Position numbers and translations under genes: made by a program
Notes under the pieces: model-generated
Databases searched by the model: none
The model's input: the letters and a program-made list of their open reading frames with translations, nothing else
Told to the model about the DNA's origin: nothing
Source: Opitutaceae bacterium
GTDB lineage: Bacteria; Verrucomicrobiota; Verrucomicrobiia; Opitutales; Opitutaceae
Assembly (NCBI GenBank): GCA_028691845.1
Contig: JAQUYL010000021.1
Location: forward strand, 1-56,458
Reading direction: 5' to 3'
Length of the DNA stretch: 56,458 nucleotides
Shown: one piece after another, positions 30,072 to 39,533 of the stretch
Layout of the letters: every line of letters begins with the position of its first letter
How positions within the stretch are numbered: position 1 is the stretch's first letter

Positions 30072-30430
30072 GGACGAATCGCTTCCATTGGAGTTTCGCA
30101 TGCTTGAAATTGAGCAGCAGTGCAAGCTGGAGCCTGGTAATGGCCAAGCAGCCGATCATCTGCCGCAGGCGGGTTTCGTTGAAGGCCTCCACCACCTTCG
30201 GATCGGCAATCAACCAAGCCGTCAATGATTAGGCCGGGGACCAGCATGCCGATGGTCTCGCCGGCACAATGAACCACAAACTGTTTCTGCTGATCGATCT
30301 TGTGCCTGTGCCTGCGCAGTTCGATGACCGGGGCGCGTTCGTATGGTTCTTCATCCAATCCCGGCCCCGGCTCGTTTGGCACCGCCATCGCGGCACCGAT
30401 CATGTCCCCACTGGGCTTTTCGTGAATCAT
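30055..30430 (-). pseudogene. GxxExxY protein, frameshifted
   Basis: Read in two frames this is a GxxExxY-family protein. The first frame gives GPGLDEEPYERAPVIELRRH (the name motif is G-L-D-E-E-P-Y), KIDQQKQFVVHCAGETIG and LVPGLIIDGLV. A one-base insertion in GGTTGATT near 30212 shifts the rest into the frame DPKVVEAFNETRL, QMIGCLAITRLQLALLLNFKHA, RFVREAEK, stop. GxxExxY proteins are small nuclease-like accessory proteins of unclear role, frequent in Verrucomicrobiota and Bacteroidota and often multicopy. It interrupts the pterin cluster, and its 3' end overlaps the SDR start. Confidence 0.88.
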
Positions 30431-30473
30431 CGGTCCGATGCGCGCTGATCCGTGATGTCGGCGGCAGTTTCGC

Positions 30474-31454
30474 TCAGCACACCAGCGAGCCGAAGGCCAT
30501 GAAATCGGCGGTGAAGCCGCCGGGCACGCCCTTGCAGATGACGGACACCGCATCGTGCGAGTGCAGCGACTCGAGGTGCGAGCAGGCGATCTGGAAATCC
30601 TTGATGCGGGGATCGGTGTCGAACTCCTTGTAGAGCAGCCGCGCGGCATCCTCTACAAACTTGAGGTGCGCGCCGTTCAGTTCGGCGAAAGCCTGCTCGT
30701 CCTCGCGCTTCACCATGACCTGGGTCTCGGTTTCGAGCGCCCGGAGGCAGTGCGCCTGCACGTCCTCGATCCAGATCTTCTTGCCCTCGACCTCCTCGAG
30801 GATGATGCGTGCCTTGCTGCGCTGCGAATGCGGCACGCCGTAGGCGGCCCGCCGGTCGCGGGCGTGCTCCGCCAGCTCGGCCGAGCAGGGACAGGCCGAG
30901 GAATAGACGAAATCGAAGTGGATGAAGCGGCGGTAGATGCCGGTGCGGGTCATGACACCCTCGAACGCCACCTGGTAGTACTGGTAGCCCTCCAGGTTGC
31001 TGCGCAGGCTGCGCTGGAGCATGGGGTATGAGAAGCTAATCTTAAGCCGGGCGTCCTTGCTCTCGATCTTGTTGAGATAAGTCTTGAGGATGCGCCCCAT
31101 CCACTCGCCGGTGAACACCTGGTCCTTGTGGTCGTAGAACGACCGCACGATGCGGCTCATGTTGATGCCCTTGTGCTCGGCCTCGAGCGAAACCGTGCCG
31201 GTGACACTGGCTTCGAGCGTATGCTGCGACCCTTCCTTGGTGCGGAACTTGAGCGGCAGCCGAAAATTGTGCACGCCGACCTGCTGAATGGGAACGTTGG
31301 CCCCCTGGATCGCATCGTGCGCCGCCTCCATCATGTCGGGCAGCGTGTCACGGTAGGCCGGGGCGGGCCGAAATTTGCGATCGTAGGCGCGCTTGATGCG
31401 GGCCGGCACTCCATCTGCGGAACGGTGGAGATACATCGGTTTCTTTTTGCTCAT
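30474..31454 (-). CDS. folE2: GTP cyclohydrolase FolE2 (type IB)
   Basis: This 326-aa protein converts GTP to 7,8-dihydroneopterin triphosphate, the entry step to folate, queuosine or biopterin. It is the COG1469 (zinc-independent, MptA-related) type, not FolE. Markers are [54 protein letters not shown] with the conserved metal-site Cys, [12 protein letters not shown] and [16 protein letters not shown]. FolE2 is often used when zinc is limiting. It lies in one transcription unit with the PTPS gene upstream and the SDR gene downstream. Confidence 0.95.
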   Translation of the reverse strand: MSKKKPMYLHRSADGVPARIKRAYDRKFRPAPAYRDTLPDMMEAAHDAIQGANVPIQQVGVHNFRLPLKFRTKEGSQHTLEASVTGTVSLEAEHKGINMSRIVRSFYDHKDQVFTGEWMGRILKTYLNKIESKDARLKISFSYPMLQRSLRSNLEGYQYYQVAFEGVMTRTGIYRRFIHFDFVYSSACPCSAELAEHARDRRAAYGVPHSQRSKARIILEEVEGKKIWIEDVQAHCLRALETETQVMVKREDEQAFAELNGAHLKFVEDAARLLYKEFDTDPRIKDFQIACSHLESLHSHDAVSVICKGVPGGFTADFMAFGSLVC

Positions 31455-31544
31455 GTCGTAATTGGTATGGAGCGGCCGGGCGGTTGGAACGATACCCGCA
31501 GGCGCGGGATGGACCGATGCGGGCGCGGCCCCGTCATCCCATGA

Positions 31545-32024
31545 TTAGCCGGCCAAGGATCCATGGTATTCCGCGAAATGACGCGGCGTTTCGTAGAGGC
31601 GGACGCAGTGGAGCCGACCCCGTTTGAGGCAGGGCTCAATCTGGTGCCAGAAGGCGATCACCAGGTTTTCAGTGGAGGGAATGATGCCACGCAAAAAATC
31701 AACCTCTTCGTTGAGGTTGCGATGGTCGCACTTGTCCACAATCACCGCGATCAGAATGCGTTTTAGTTCGTCCAAGCTAAGCACGTAGCCGGTCGCCGGG
31801 TCCGGCTCGCCGCGGACTGACACCTCGAGCACGTAGTTGTGGCCGTGCCAGTTGGGATTGGCACAGACGCCGAACCGTTGCTCGTTCCACCGCCGGCTGC
31901 GTGCCGGGTTGTACAGCCGGTGGGCGGCGTTGAAATGCACCTGCCGGGTCACTGTGGCGGTACCCGGGAGCGAACGGACCGGAGTAAACCGGGCTTTCCT
32001 GTGCGCGACGGCCTGCTTAGACAT
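31545..32024 (-). CDS. 6-pyruvoyl-tetrahydropterin synthase (eukaryotic-type PTPS/QueD family)
   Basis: This 159-aa enzyme acts on the FolE2 product. Zinc ligands are in VHFNAAHRLY and HGHNY. The catalytic Cys sits in FGVCANPNWHGHNY with five residues before HGH, the spacing of animal PTPS (CNNPNGHGHNY), whereas QueD of queuosine synthesis usually has three (C-x-x-x-HGH). DPATGYVLSLDELK, VDKCDHRNLN (Asp-His of the triad), STENLVIAFW and LYETPRHFAEYHG also follow the animal pattern. It more likely makes 6-pyruvoyl-tetrahydropterin than carboxytetrahydropterin, though both remain possible. The ATG at 32024 is chosen over an upstream alternative. Confidence 0.9.
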   Translation of the reverse strand: MSKQAVAHRKARFTPVRSLPGTATVTRQVHFNAAHRLYNPARSRRWNEQRFGVCANPNWHGHNYVLEVSVRGEPDPATGYVLSLDELKRILIAVIVDKCDHRNLNEEVDFLRGIIPSTENLVIAFWHQIEPCLKRGRLHCVRLYETPRHFAEYHGSLAG

Positions 32025-32129
32025 GGATAAACCAGCCAAGCCAGAAACCCGGTCGGGTCAACTCTGCGCGTCGCCGGCGCCAGAAAAACCATTGCCCTTC
32101 GGGCCGGACGGGTCTTTGGATGCCCGGCG

Positions 32130-32927
32130 ATGGCCATGCGATTCTGTATTCTCGGCAGCGGCAGTTCGGGCAATGCGGCGCTCCTCCAGACGGAGGGCGC
32201 GCGCGTGCTCGTCGACGCCGGTTTTTCCGCCAAAAGACTCGGCGAATTGCTTGCCGCAGCCGGCGAATCGCTCAGCCAAATCGATGCGGTCTTCCTGACC
32301 CACGAGCATGGCGACCACGCCGCGGGCCTCAACGGCCTCTCGCGCCATCCGCACATCCACCTCTACGCCAACCGGGCGACGGCGCAGGCACTGCAGGCGC
32401 GGCTGCGCCACCGGCCCCAGTGGCATCTTTTTGAAACGGGTGCGACTTTCCGCTTCCGCGATCTGGAGATCACCAGTTTCACGGTGCCGCACGACGCCCA
32501 TGATCCCGTCGGTTTTATCTTTGCGCACGGCCAAGGAGACCTGCTCTCGCCGCGCCGCAGCCTGGCCTGGCTGACCGATCTCGGCCACACGCCGGCCAAT
32601 GTCCGCGAGCGCATCCGCGAGGCCGATGTGCTGGTGGTCGAGGCAAACCATTGCCCGGAGATGCTGAAGGCCGACCCGAAAAGGCCGTGGTCGGTCAAGC
32701 AGCGCATCGGCGGGCGGCACGGACACCTGTCGAACGCCGCGGCGCGCGAGCTTTTCGAGTCGGTCGACGGCGCGCGCTGGCGCCATGTGTTCCTCGCCCA
32801 CTTGAGCCGGGACTGCAACTCGCCCGCCGCGGTCGAGACCTCTTGCGGGGCGGCGCTGGCGGCACGACGGTGCGGCTTTTCGGTGGTGGCGCCGGGATGC
32901 GGCACACCGTTCTACGAATTCGACTGA
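32130..32927 (+). CDS. MBL-fold metallohydrolase (YycJ/WalJ-like)
   Basis: This 265-aa metallo-beta-lactamase-fold protein opens with FCILGSGSSGNAALLQTEGARVLVDAGFS, the signature of the YycJ/WalJ exonuclease group. The metal-binding HxHxDH is THEHGDHAAGL, with VPHDAHDPVGF and the later AHLSRDCNS. Relatives are 5'-3' DNA exonucleases linked to mismatch repair. Two in-frame ATG codons (32130 and 32136) are possible starts. It is divergent from the PTPS gene across about 105 bp. Confidence 0.88.
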   Translation: MAMRFCILGSGSSGNAALLQTEGARVLVDAGFSAKRLGELLAAAGESLSQIDAVFLTHEHGDHAAGLNGLSRHPHIHLYANRATAQALQARLRHRPQWHLFETGATFRFRDLEITSFTVPHDAHDPVGFIFAHGQGDLLSPRRSLAWLTDLGHTPANVRERIREADVLVVEANHCPEMLKADPKRPWSVKQRIGGRHGHLSNAAARELFESVDGARWRHVFLAHLSRDCNSPAAVETSCGAALAARRCGFSVVAPGCGTPFYEFD

Positions 32928-33057
32928 GACCGGCGGCGCCGGCGCGGCCGGCTTCTTCCGTCCCGGCTCGGCGACAGCCTGGCCCCGGCTGGGGACGGAA
33001 TCGGCGCCAAACGACAGGAGCGGCCCGAAGATCGCGCCAAGGACGCCCCAGGCGCCG

Positions 33058-34401
33058 TCAAGGCAGTGGCTCGTTCCTCAGGCTCGTGCGATGAATGATG
33101 CTGTACATAAGCGCAAAACCGAGGACGCCGAACGGCACCATGTAGTAGAAAAAGCAGGTATAACCCGTGTGATCGAGCACCCAGCCGAGGATCTTGATGG
33201 CCAGGGCGGCGCCGAGGTATTGGAAGGAATCAATGCAACCCGAGGCAAAGGCGGCCATCTTGCGCCCGCCGATGTCCATCGCCGCAGCCGGTCCCAGCAG
33301 CGAGTGGGTCGAGTTGGCGGTAAATGATATTGCCACAAACGAGATCACGATGGCCAGCGTGCTCTGCGCCTGCGCGGCGGCCAGAATGACCGCCACCTCA
33401 ATGCCATAAATCCCGGCCGCCACCGGTGCCCTCCTGCCAGCGAACAGGCGATCGGAGATGATGCCCGACAACAGCGAGCCGGTGGAGGCGACAAACGGGA
33501 TCAGAAATCCGGTCCATTGGAAAAGAGGATCGCTCATGCTGAGTTGATGGGCCTCCTGCAGATAGCGCGGGAACCACTGGTCGATGGTCTGCCGCACGGC
33601 GCCGGTGCAGGCATAGGCTGCGGCGATGATCCAGACGACGCGATTGGTGACGATCTGCCTGAAGACCGTCCTGATTTCACCGTGCACGTCGGTATCGGCA
33701 TGGTCGGCCTCGCCGGGGTGCACCTCATGGAAGCCGCATTCCTCGGGCGTGTCCTTGACCACCAGAGCCAGAATTGAGGCCACGAGGGACGCCACGCCAG
33801 CCGGGATCCAGAACAGCCAGCGCCAGTGCAACGGCGGCACCTGCCACATGCCGAGGAAAGTGAAGCCCGCCAGCAAAGCCGGCCCCAATTTGAAAATCCC
33901 CAGCCGCCCGAGGTTAATCATGAACCCGAAGATGCCCGCGAAGGTGCCGCGCTCCTTCTGGCTGAACCAGGATGCATTGATCTTGATGAAACCGGGTGCG
34001 CCGAACGCCTGGGAATAGCCGTCGATGCCGCGCAGCAGCACAAACAATCACAGCATGCCCCAGAACGAAGCCGCGCCAAAGGCAATGTTCATCACCACGG
34101 TGCCAGCCGCCCCGATGATCATGGCGCGCTTGCCGCCGAGCCGGTCGGTCAGCAGTCCGTTGACCGCCTGCCCGATGGCATAGGCCAGCAACTGCGCCGA
34201 AATGATGCTGCTCATGTCGGACTTCGAGAAATTGAATTCGGCGGCTATGGACTTGTTGGCCAGCGAGAGATTGTAGCGGCACAGGTAGTAGGACGTGTAC
34301 ATCAACCCGACCACGCCCCAGTTGAGGCCCTGCCGCGCGCGATACCCCGGAGGATGCCTGCGATCCGGATCAGGACGCATCAAAGGGGGAGGGACACTCA
34401 T
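33058..34401 (-). pseudogene. Organophosphate:phosphate antiporter (GlpT/UhpT type), in-frame stop
   Basis: The frame encodes a 12-helix major-facilitator transporter of the OPA family: GLMYTSYYLCRYNLSLANKS, the loop motif TDRLGGKRAMIIG and LLRGIDGYSQAFGAPGF. A TGA at 34048-34050, between AASFWGML and LFVLLRGIDG, breaks the frame after codon 117; reading continues in the same frame to 33058. Apart from that codon the protein is complete (447 codons) and conserved. OPA proteins exchange sugar phosphates or glycerol 3-phosphate for phosphate. The stop could be a real recent mutation or a sequence error. It is divergent from pyruvate kinase. Confidence 0.88.
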
Positions 34402-34551
34402 TGTGGCACACGCTTTTAGACGAATGTCGCAGCTCCGCACAATCAAACTGGCAGCCGATGCCGTTGATGTCGTCGAGGTTCCGCATGTCGCGGCCGGAAT
34501 CACCGCTTTTGCTTTGCAGGTGCCGGGCGGGTCCGCCCATTTTGGCGTCGT

Positions 34552-35985
34552 ATGCCTACGCACGATCAGCGCCGCACCAAGATCATCGCCACTCTCGGGC
34601 CGGCCACGGAAAGCAAGGAAATGCTGGTCCGGCTCATCCAGGCCGGGGTCGCCATCTTCCGTTTGAACATGGCGCACGCCACGCACGAGTGGACACGCAC
34701 CGTCATCCGCCGGATCCGCGCGGCCAGCCAGGAGGTCGGCCAGGAAGTTGCGATCATGATGGACATCAAGGGCCCGGAGATCCGCACCGGCGACGTCGCC
34801 GCACCCATCGAGCTGCAGCCGGGCGAGGTCTTCGATTTCACCGTCAAGCCCGGCGCCACGCGCACCCAGGCCGAGGAGGTGCGCTCGGTCGACGTCAACT
34901 ACCGCGATCTCGTCAAGGACATCAGCGTCGGCGACACTGTCCTGGTCGACAACGGCCTCATCCGCCTCGAAGTGCTGGAAAAAAACGACACCCGCATCCG
35001 CTGCCGCGTGCTTACCCCCGGCCAGCTCGCCTCGCGCCGCCACATCAATCTCCCCGGCGTGAAGGTGAACCTCCCCGCCTTTACCGAGAAGGACCGCGCC
35101 GACGCCCTGCTCGGCCTCGAGGAGGGCATCGACTATATCGCCCAGTCGTTTGTCCGCGAGGTGGCGGACATCGAGCTGGTGCGCAACTTTCTCCGGGTGC
35201 GGCACGCGAGTGTCCGCATCATCGCCAAGATCGAAGACCAGAGCGCCATCGAAAACCTCGATGAGATCGTACAGGCGAGCGATGCCCTGATGATCGCACG
35301 CGGCGACCTGGGGATCGAGTGTCCCTTCGAGGAGTTGCCCATCATCCAGCGCCAGGCCGTGCGCTCCTGCCTCGCCCACGGGCGGCCCGTCATCATTGCC
35401 ACGCACATCCTCGAATCGATGATCGAGCAGCCCATGCCGACGCGCGCCGAGGTCACCGACGCCGCCAACGCCGTGTTCGAGCAGGCCGACTGCGTGATGC
35501 TCTCTGGCGAAACCACGGTCGGCCGCCATCCGCTGGAGTGCGTCAAGACGCTTGACACCATCTCCCGCCGCATCGAGCAGGTGATGGCCGAGGACTTCGC
35601 GGAGCCCATGTTTTTCACCGAGGAACGCATGAAGCTGTTCCGGTCGGCCATCGTCATGGCCAACGAGATGCCCGGATCGGCCCTCGTGGCGTTCACGCGC
35701 CAGGGCTCCACCGCCTTCGGCTTGGCCGCGCTGCGTCCTGCACGGGCGCCCATCCTTGCCTTCACCAACTCCCGGGAGACACTTCGCCAGCTGCATCTCG
35801 CGCGCGCCGTCGAACCGATCTTCCTGCAATTCCACGCCGAACCCGACCAGACCATCGGGAGCGCCATCAACCATCTCCAAGCCTCCGGCCGGATCGCCCC
35901 CGGCGCCAGGTTGATCGTGGTGTCGGACATTATTTCGCACGACCGCCGCGTCCCCAGCATTCAGTTGCGTATCCTACCCTCCTAG
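34552..35985 (+). CDS. pyk: Pyruvate kinase
   Basis: This 477-aa enzyme makes pyruvate and ATP from phosphoenolpyruvate and ADP. Markers are RTKIIATLGPATES at the start, IFRLNMAH, MMDIKGPEIRTGD, the catalytic IIAKIEDQSAIEN and LMIARGDLGIE. The remaining blocks are ATHILESMIEQPMPTRAEV and FEQADCVMLSGETTVGRHP. The usual Asn-Phe-Ser-His of the N-terminal active-site strand is Asn-Met-Ala-His here, and DTKGPE reads DIKGPE; these are tolerated variants in divergent bacterial forms. The effector-binding C-terminal domain is present. Confidence 0.95.
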   Translation: MPTHDQRRTKIIATLGPATESKEMLVRLIQAGVAIFRLNMAHATHEWTRTVIRRIRAASQEVGQEVAIMMDIKGPEIRTGDVAAPIELQPGEVFDFTVKPGATRTQAEEVRSVDVNYRDLVKDISVGDTVLVDNGLIRLEVLEKNDTRIRCRVLTPGQLASRRHINLPGVKVNLPAFTEKDRADALLGLEEGIDYIAQSFVREVADIELVRNFLRVRHASVRIIAKIEDQSAIENLDEIVQASDALMIARGDLGIECPFEELPIIQRQAVRSCLAHGRPVIIATHILESMIEQPMPTRAEVTDAANAVFEQADCVMLSGETTVGRHPLECVKTLDTISRRIEQVMAEDFAEPMFFTEERMKLFRSAIVMANEMPGSALVAFTRQGSTAFGLAALRPARAPILAFTNSRETLRQLHLARAVEPIFLQFHAEPDQTIGSAINHLQASGRIAPGARLIVVSDIISHDRRVPSIQLRILPS

Positions 35986-35999
35986 CCTCCGCCCCGATT

Positions 36000-36016
36000 G
36001 GGGCGACCATCGCCCC
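36000..36016. repeat. Short perfect hairpin after pyk
   Basis: GGGGCGA (36000-36006), loop CCA, TCGCCCC (36010-36016). It lies 15 nt past the pyk stop and has no T tract, so it may be a transcript 3'-end stabiliser or a single REP-like unit. Confidence 0.5.
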
Positions 36017-36196
36017 GCCGACGCTTTCTCCGCAGGGGCATGCGGGTGCCCCCCGCTGAGGCAAACCGGCGAGCCCTTTGCGCCCTCCGGCCCCGGGAGA
36101 CGGCGGTGCGCTGGGTTGCAAAGCACGCCATGACGCTTTTGCTGGGCTCTCGTTCCGTTCTGCCGTCTTGCCCGTCTTCCTCTCTTTCTCTCCTCC

Positions 36197-37633
36197 ATGT
36201 CCTCTCCGATTCCCGTCACCGTCCTTACCGGCTTTCTCGGCGCCGGTAAAACAACCCTGCTGAACCGCATCCTCACCGGCCAGCATGGCCGGAAAATCGC
36301 CGTCATCGAAAACGAATTCGGCGATGTCGGCGTCGACAACCAGCTCGTTATCCAAGGCGACGAGGAAATCTTCGAGATGAACAACGGCTGCCTGTGCTGC
36401 ACGGTGCGGGGCGATCTGATCCGCATCCTCGGCCGGCTCATGAAGCGCAAGGACCGGCTGGACGGCGTTCTTATCGAGACCACCGGCCTCGCCAACCCCG
36501 CCCCCGTCGCACAGACTTTTTTCAGCGACCCCGAGATGCGCGAGAACTTCCGCCTCGACGGCGTCGTCACAGTGGTCGACGCCCGGCATGTGCTCCAGCA
36601 CCTTGCCCATTCCCCCGAGGTCAAAAAACAGATCGCCTTCGCAGATGTCATTCTGCTCAACAAGATCGACCTCTCCAACCTCGCCGAACTCGACCTGCTC
36701 GAGACGCGCCTCCGCCGCATCAACGCTCTCGCCCGCGTCCATCGCACGCAAAATGCCGATCTGGACGTTGAGCGCGTGCTTAATATCGGCGGTTTCAATC
36801 TCGACCGTGCGCTCGAGGTCGATCCGCAGTTCCTCGACACCGAATACCCCTTTGAGTGGGCAGGCGTCTACGAGCTCGCCGTCGGCGATTACGAGCTCTG
36901 CCTCGGCCATCACGAGCATGGCGATGGCCACGCGCATGATCACGGGCCTGACGGTCATCACCATGCCCGCCACGAGGCGGACGAGCTCGCCGTTGTCCTC
37001 ATGCCTCTGCCTGGGGACGCGAGGTCAGAGCCGGGTTCCGACCGCGCCGAGGGCTGCACAACTCCCGGAAGCGATGCCGCCATCCAAACCGCTGTGCTCG
37101 CCTTCTCCGACTGGGAGAAAATCATCCTGCCCGGCGAAATAATCGAGACCGGCACCGGGCTCCTGCGCCTCAAGCTCCGCGACGGCCATGCCCACTTCCC
37201 AGTCAAGGTGAGCCGCCCCGGGCGCCACATGCTTTTCACAGCGCACGCCCGACCCCTCCACCTCCACGGTCCGGGCGGCGCTCCGGTGCGCCCCATCTGG
37301 GACCGGAATTTTCGTCACGCACACCCCCACCAGGAAGACGTGGCCTCCGTTGGCATCACCACGCCCGGCGATCTGGATGGCAACCGCCTGAACGCCTGGG
37401 TCAGCCGTCTGCTGCAAGCCAAGGGCGGCGACATCTACCGCATGAAGGGCGTGCTCGCCGTGCGTGGAACGGAAAAACGCCTCGTTTTCCAGGGTGTGCA
37501 CATGCTGTTCGACGCGAGGTTCGACCGCAAATGGGGCTCGGACGAACCGCGCCAAAACACGCTCGTCTTCATCGGCCGGAATCTCGACCGCAGCGCCCTG
37601 ACCGACGGCTTCAAGGCGTGCCTGGCGGATTGA
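36197..37633 (+). CDS. COG0523 (CobW/P47K) GTP-dependent metal chaperone with a His-rich segment
   Basis: This 478-aa G3E GTPase has the P-loop TGFLGAGKTTLLN, IENEFGDVGVD, the metal-binding NNGCLCCTVRGDL (CxCC), LIETTGLANP and the LLNKIDL specificity motif. Residues about 238-262 are His-rich (HHEHGDGHAHDHGPDGHHH), a metal store typical of zinc-related members such as ZigA/YeiR. The C-terminal CobW_C domain follows. A short stretch (RSEPGSDRAEGCTTPGSDAA) near the middle looks like inserted low-quality sequence. The protein probably delivers zinc or a similar metal to client enzymes under shortage. A WD40 gene follows after 91 bp. Confidence 0.92.
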   Translation: MSSPIPVTVLTGFLGAGKTTLLNRILTGQHGRKIAVIENEFGDVGVDNQLVIQGDEEIFEMNNGCLCCTVRGDLIRILGRLMKRKDRLDGVLIETTGLANPAPVAQTFFSDPEMRENFRLDGVVTVVDARHVLQHLAHSPEVKKQIAFADVILLNKIDLSNLAELDLLETRLRRINALARVHRTQNADLDVERVLNIGGFNLDRALEVDPQFLDTEYPFEWAGVYELAVGDYELCLGHHEHGDGHAHDHGPDGHHHARHEADELAVVLMPLPGDARSEPGSDRAEGCTTPGSDAAIQTAVLAFSDWEKIILPGEIIETGTGLLRLKLRDGHAHFPVKVSRPGRHMLFTAHARPLHLHGPGGAPVRPIWDRNFRHAHPHQEDVASVGITTPGDLDGNRLNAWVSRLLQAKGGDIYRMKGVLAVRGTEKRLVFQGVHMLFDARFDRKWGSDEPRQNTLVFIGRNLDRSALTDGFKACLAD

Positions 37634-37724
37634 AGTAGAGAGTAGTGAGTAGCGAGCCTTTTCCCCGACTTCCCCCGATGTAAGCCTTTCTCGATTCTCA
37701 CTCACCGCTTCTCACTTCTCCTAG

Positions 37725-38906
37725 ATGAACATCACCAAGCACTGGGCCGGGATGCTCGATGATTATGTCATCGATCTGGCGTGGTCGCCCGACGGTTCCC
37801 GCCTGGCCGCCGCCGCCACTTCCGGCCCGGTCACGTTGATGGATGCCGCCGCTGGCGCCGTCGTACACCATCTCAGCGGTCATGCTCACGGCACGAATGT
37901 CATCGCGTGGCAGCCCGACACGACAGGAGATGGGCAACGGGAGAATTCCTCCCCCTCTCTCCCTCCACCTGCCGCCTCCCGCCTTATTCTCGCCACCGGT
38001 GGCCAGGATGGCGCCGTGCGATTCTGGGACGCTGCCACCGGAACCCAAACCGCCGTGGCTGCCGTGGGCTCCGCGTGGGTCGAGCATCTTTGTTGGAGGC
38101 ATCAGGCTCCAGGTACCAGGCTTCAGACTGAGCCTACTTCCAACCCAAAACCTGATGCTTCGCTCCTCGCGTCTGACGCCTCCGGCCTGACGCCTATTCT
38201 TTTCGCCGCCGCCGGCCGCAAGCTTGTCGCCCTAAACGTCGGCGGCTCTGTCGTCCAGCGGTTCATGGACACGCCAAAATCCATCTCCGCCCTCGCGCTG
38301 GCGGATATCTCTCCTGCCGCTTCGCCCACCCCGCCAGCCCCGAACCCGCGGCTGGCGGCCGCTTACTTCGGCGGCGTCTGTCTGTAGGATGCGGACACTT
38401 TCACTGCGCTAAAGGAATTCGCATATGGCAACGCCATCAATGCGCTCGTCTGGTCCCCTGATGGGCGCTGGCTCGTCGGCGGGACGCAGAACAACGCGGT
38501 GCATCTCTGGCTTCCCTCCCAGAACGCCGAACTGCACATGAGCGGCTATGAAACCAGGGTAAACGAGCTTTCGTTCAGTCACGACAGCCGCTGGCTGGCC
38601 ACCGGGGGTGGACGCGACGCTTGCGTGTGGGATTGCTCCGGCGCGGGACCGGAAGGCCGTGAGCCCGGGATCCTCCCTCAGTCGGCGCGCACTTCCGCGG
38701 TCGCCTTCCAGCACCGCCATGGTCTCCTGGCCACCGCGGCGGCAGACGGCGTGCTTTCGCTCTGGGCGCCGACGCGACCGCAGCCGCTCGTGGCCGAGAT
38801 CCGCATGCCCGCTCCTGCCACCAAGGTGGCATGGAGTGCCGATGATGAGCTGCTCGCGATCGGCACCGAACAGGGCGCAGTCTACGTCTTCAAAGTCACC
38901 GCATGA
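37725..38906 (+). pseudogene. WD40-repeat protein, in-frame TAG
   Basis: The 393-codon frame encodes a beta-propeller: VIDLAWSPDGSRLAAA, VIAWQPD, LATGGQDGAVRFWDAAT, then LVWSPDGRWLVGGTQNNAVHLW, LSFSHDSRWLATGGG, LATAAADGVLSLWAP and VAWSADDELLAIGTEQGAVYVF. A TAG at 38385-38387 replaces the expected Trp in GGVCL-x-DADT, a one-base change from TGG. The frame continues unbroken afterwards. A segment around 38092-38185 (CAGGCTCCAGGTACCAGGC and so on) looks like intergenic repeat DNA inserted between blades. It follows the COG0523 gene, so the intact ancestor probably worked with it. Confidence 0.88.
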
Positions 38907-39026
38907 CCCGGGGCGAAATTATCCCGGGCTCCCGTCGCCGGATCACACCCTGCGGCGGACATTCCTCGAGCGGCCCCGTATTCACGCCGCCCCTTTCCTT
39001 ATGTTCGACAGCGCCCCCGCCCCGCG

Positions 39027-39533
39027 CTATTCCAACCGTCGCACTCGCACCCAGTTTCCCTTGGGCAGGTAATACAGTTTCCATCCGCCAAGTGCCGAAG
39101 GTCTGATTTCCACTTCAGGATTGACGGTGGTCTCGATCCATAGGTGGTCGGTCTTGTCCGTTTGCACCCAGACCTGCCCGTTTTCGAGACGAAAGAGTGT
39201 CGTTCCGGTCCAGCCTTTGAACTCGCCCACGATATGGGTGCGAAACCCCTTCTTCTTTTCTGCGGATGACAGGCCGGCTTTCGCCTCCTCGCGCGCCTTT
39301 GCCTCCTTCTGCACCTGGGTCTGCACCTCCTCCTTTACCTGTTCGCGCGCCTGGCGGACGCCTTCGCGCGCATACCGCTCGGCGAGCATGTTGAGCATCA
39401 CTTTCTGCTCATCCGTCAATTGCCCGAGTCCCGCCGCCTGACGCTCTCCCGGTGTGAGCTGCTGCCAAAAGGAGGGACCCGTCGCCCCGGCCAGCGCTGC
39501 CAGAGAAAACCAAAATGCCAAAAATCGCTTCAT
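39027..39533 (-). CDS. Secreted protein with a charged helical segment, unknown function
   Basis: This 168-aa protein starts with a signal peptide (MKRFLAFWFSLAALAGATG). Residues about 30-95 form a long charged, probably coiled-coil helix (EQKVMLNMLAERYAREGV, QAREQVKEEVQTQVQKEAKA). The C-terminal part (FRTHIVGEFKGWTGTTLFRL and VWVQTDKTDHLWIE) looks like a small beta domain, perhaps SH3-like. No known family is recognised. The ATG at 39533 is chosen because the signal peptide begins there. Confidence 0.65.
   Translation of the reverse strand: MKRFLAFWFSLAALAGATGPSFWQQLTPGERQAAGLGQLTDEQKVMLNMLAERYAREGVRQAREQVKEEVQTQVQKEAKAREEAKAGLSSAEKKKGFRTHIVGEFKGWTGTTLFRLENGQVWVQTDKTDHLWIETTVNPEVEIRPSALGGWKLYYLPKGNWVRVRRLE

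Noticed and set aside
31545..32024. Annotation of the PTPS gene as QueD of queuosine synthesis
   Set aside because: Not excluded, but Cys-HGH spacing and other motifs follow animal PTPS and no queC, queE or queF gene is adjacent.
34048..34050. TGA in the OPA transporter as selenocysteine or recoding site
   Set aside because: There is no catalytic Cys at this place in the family and no selenocysteine insertion hairpin is evident, so a nonsense change is simpler.
34048..35940. A 630-codon minus-strand open frame ending in transporter-like residues
   Set aside because: Only the last 118 codons or so are the OPA transporter N-terminus. The rest is antisense to pyruvate kinase, with no motifs of its own.
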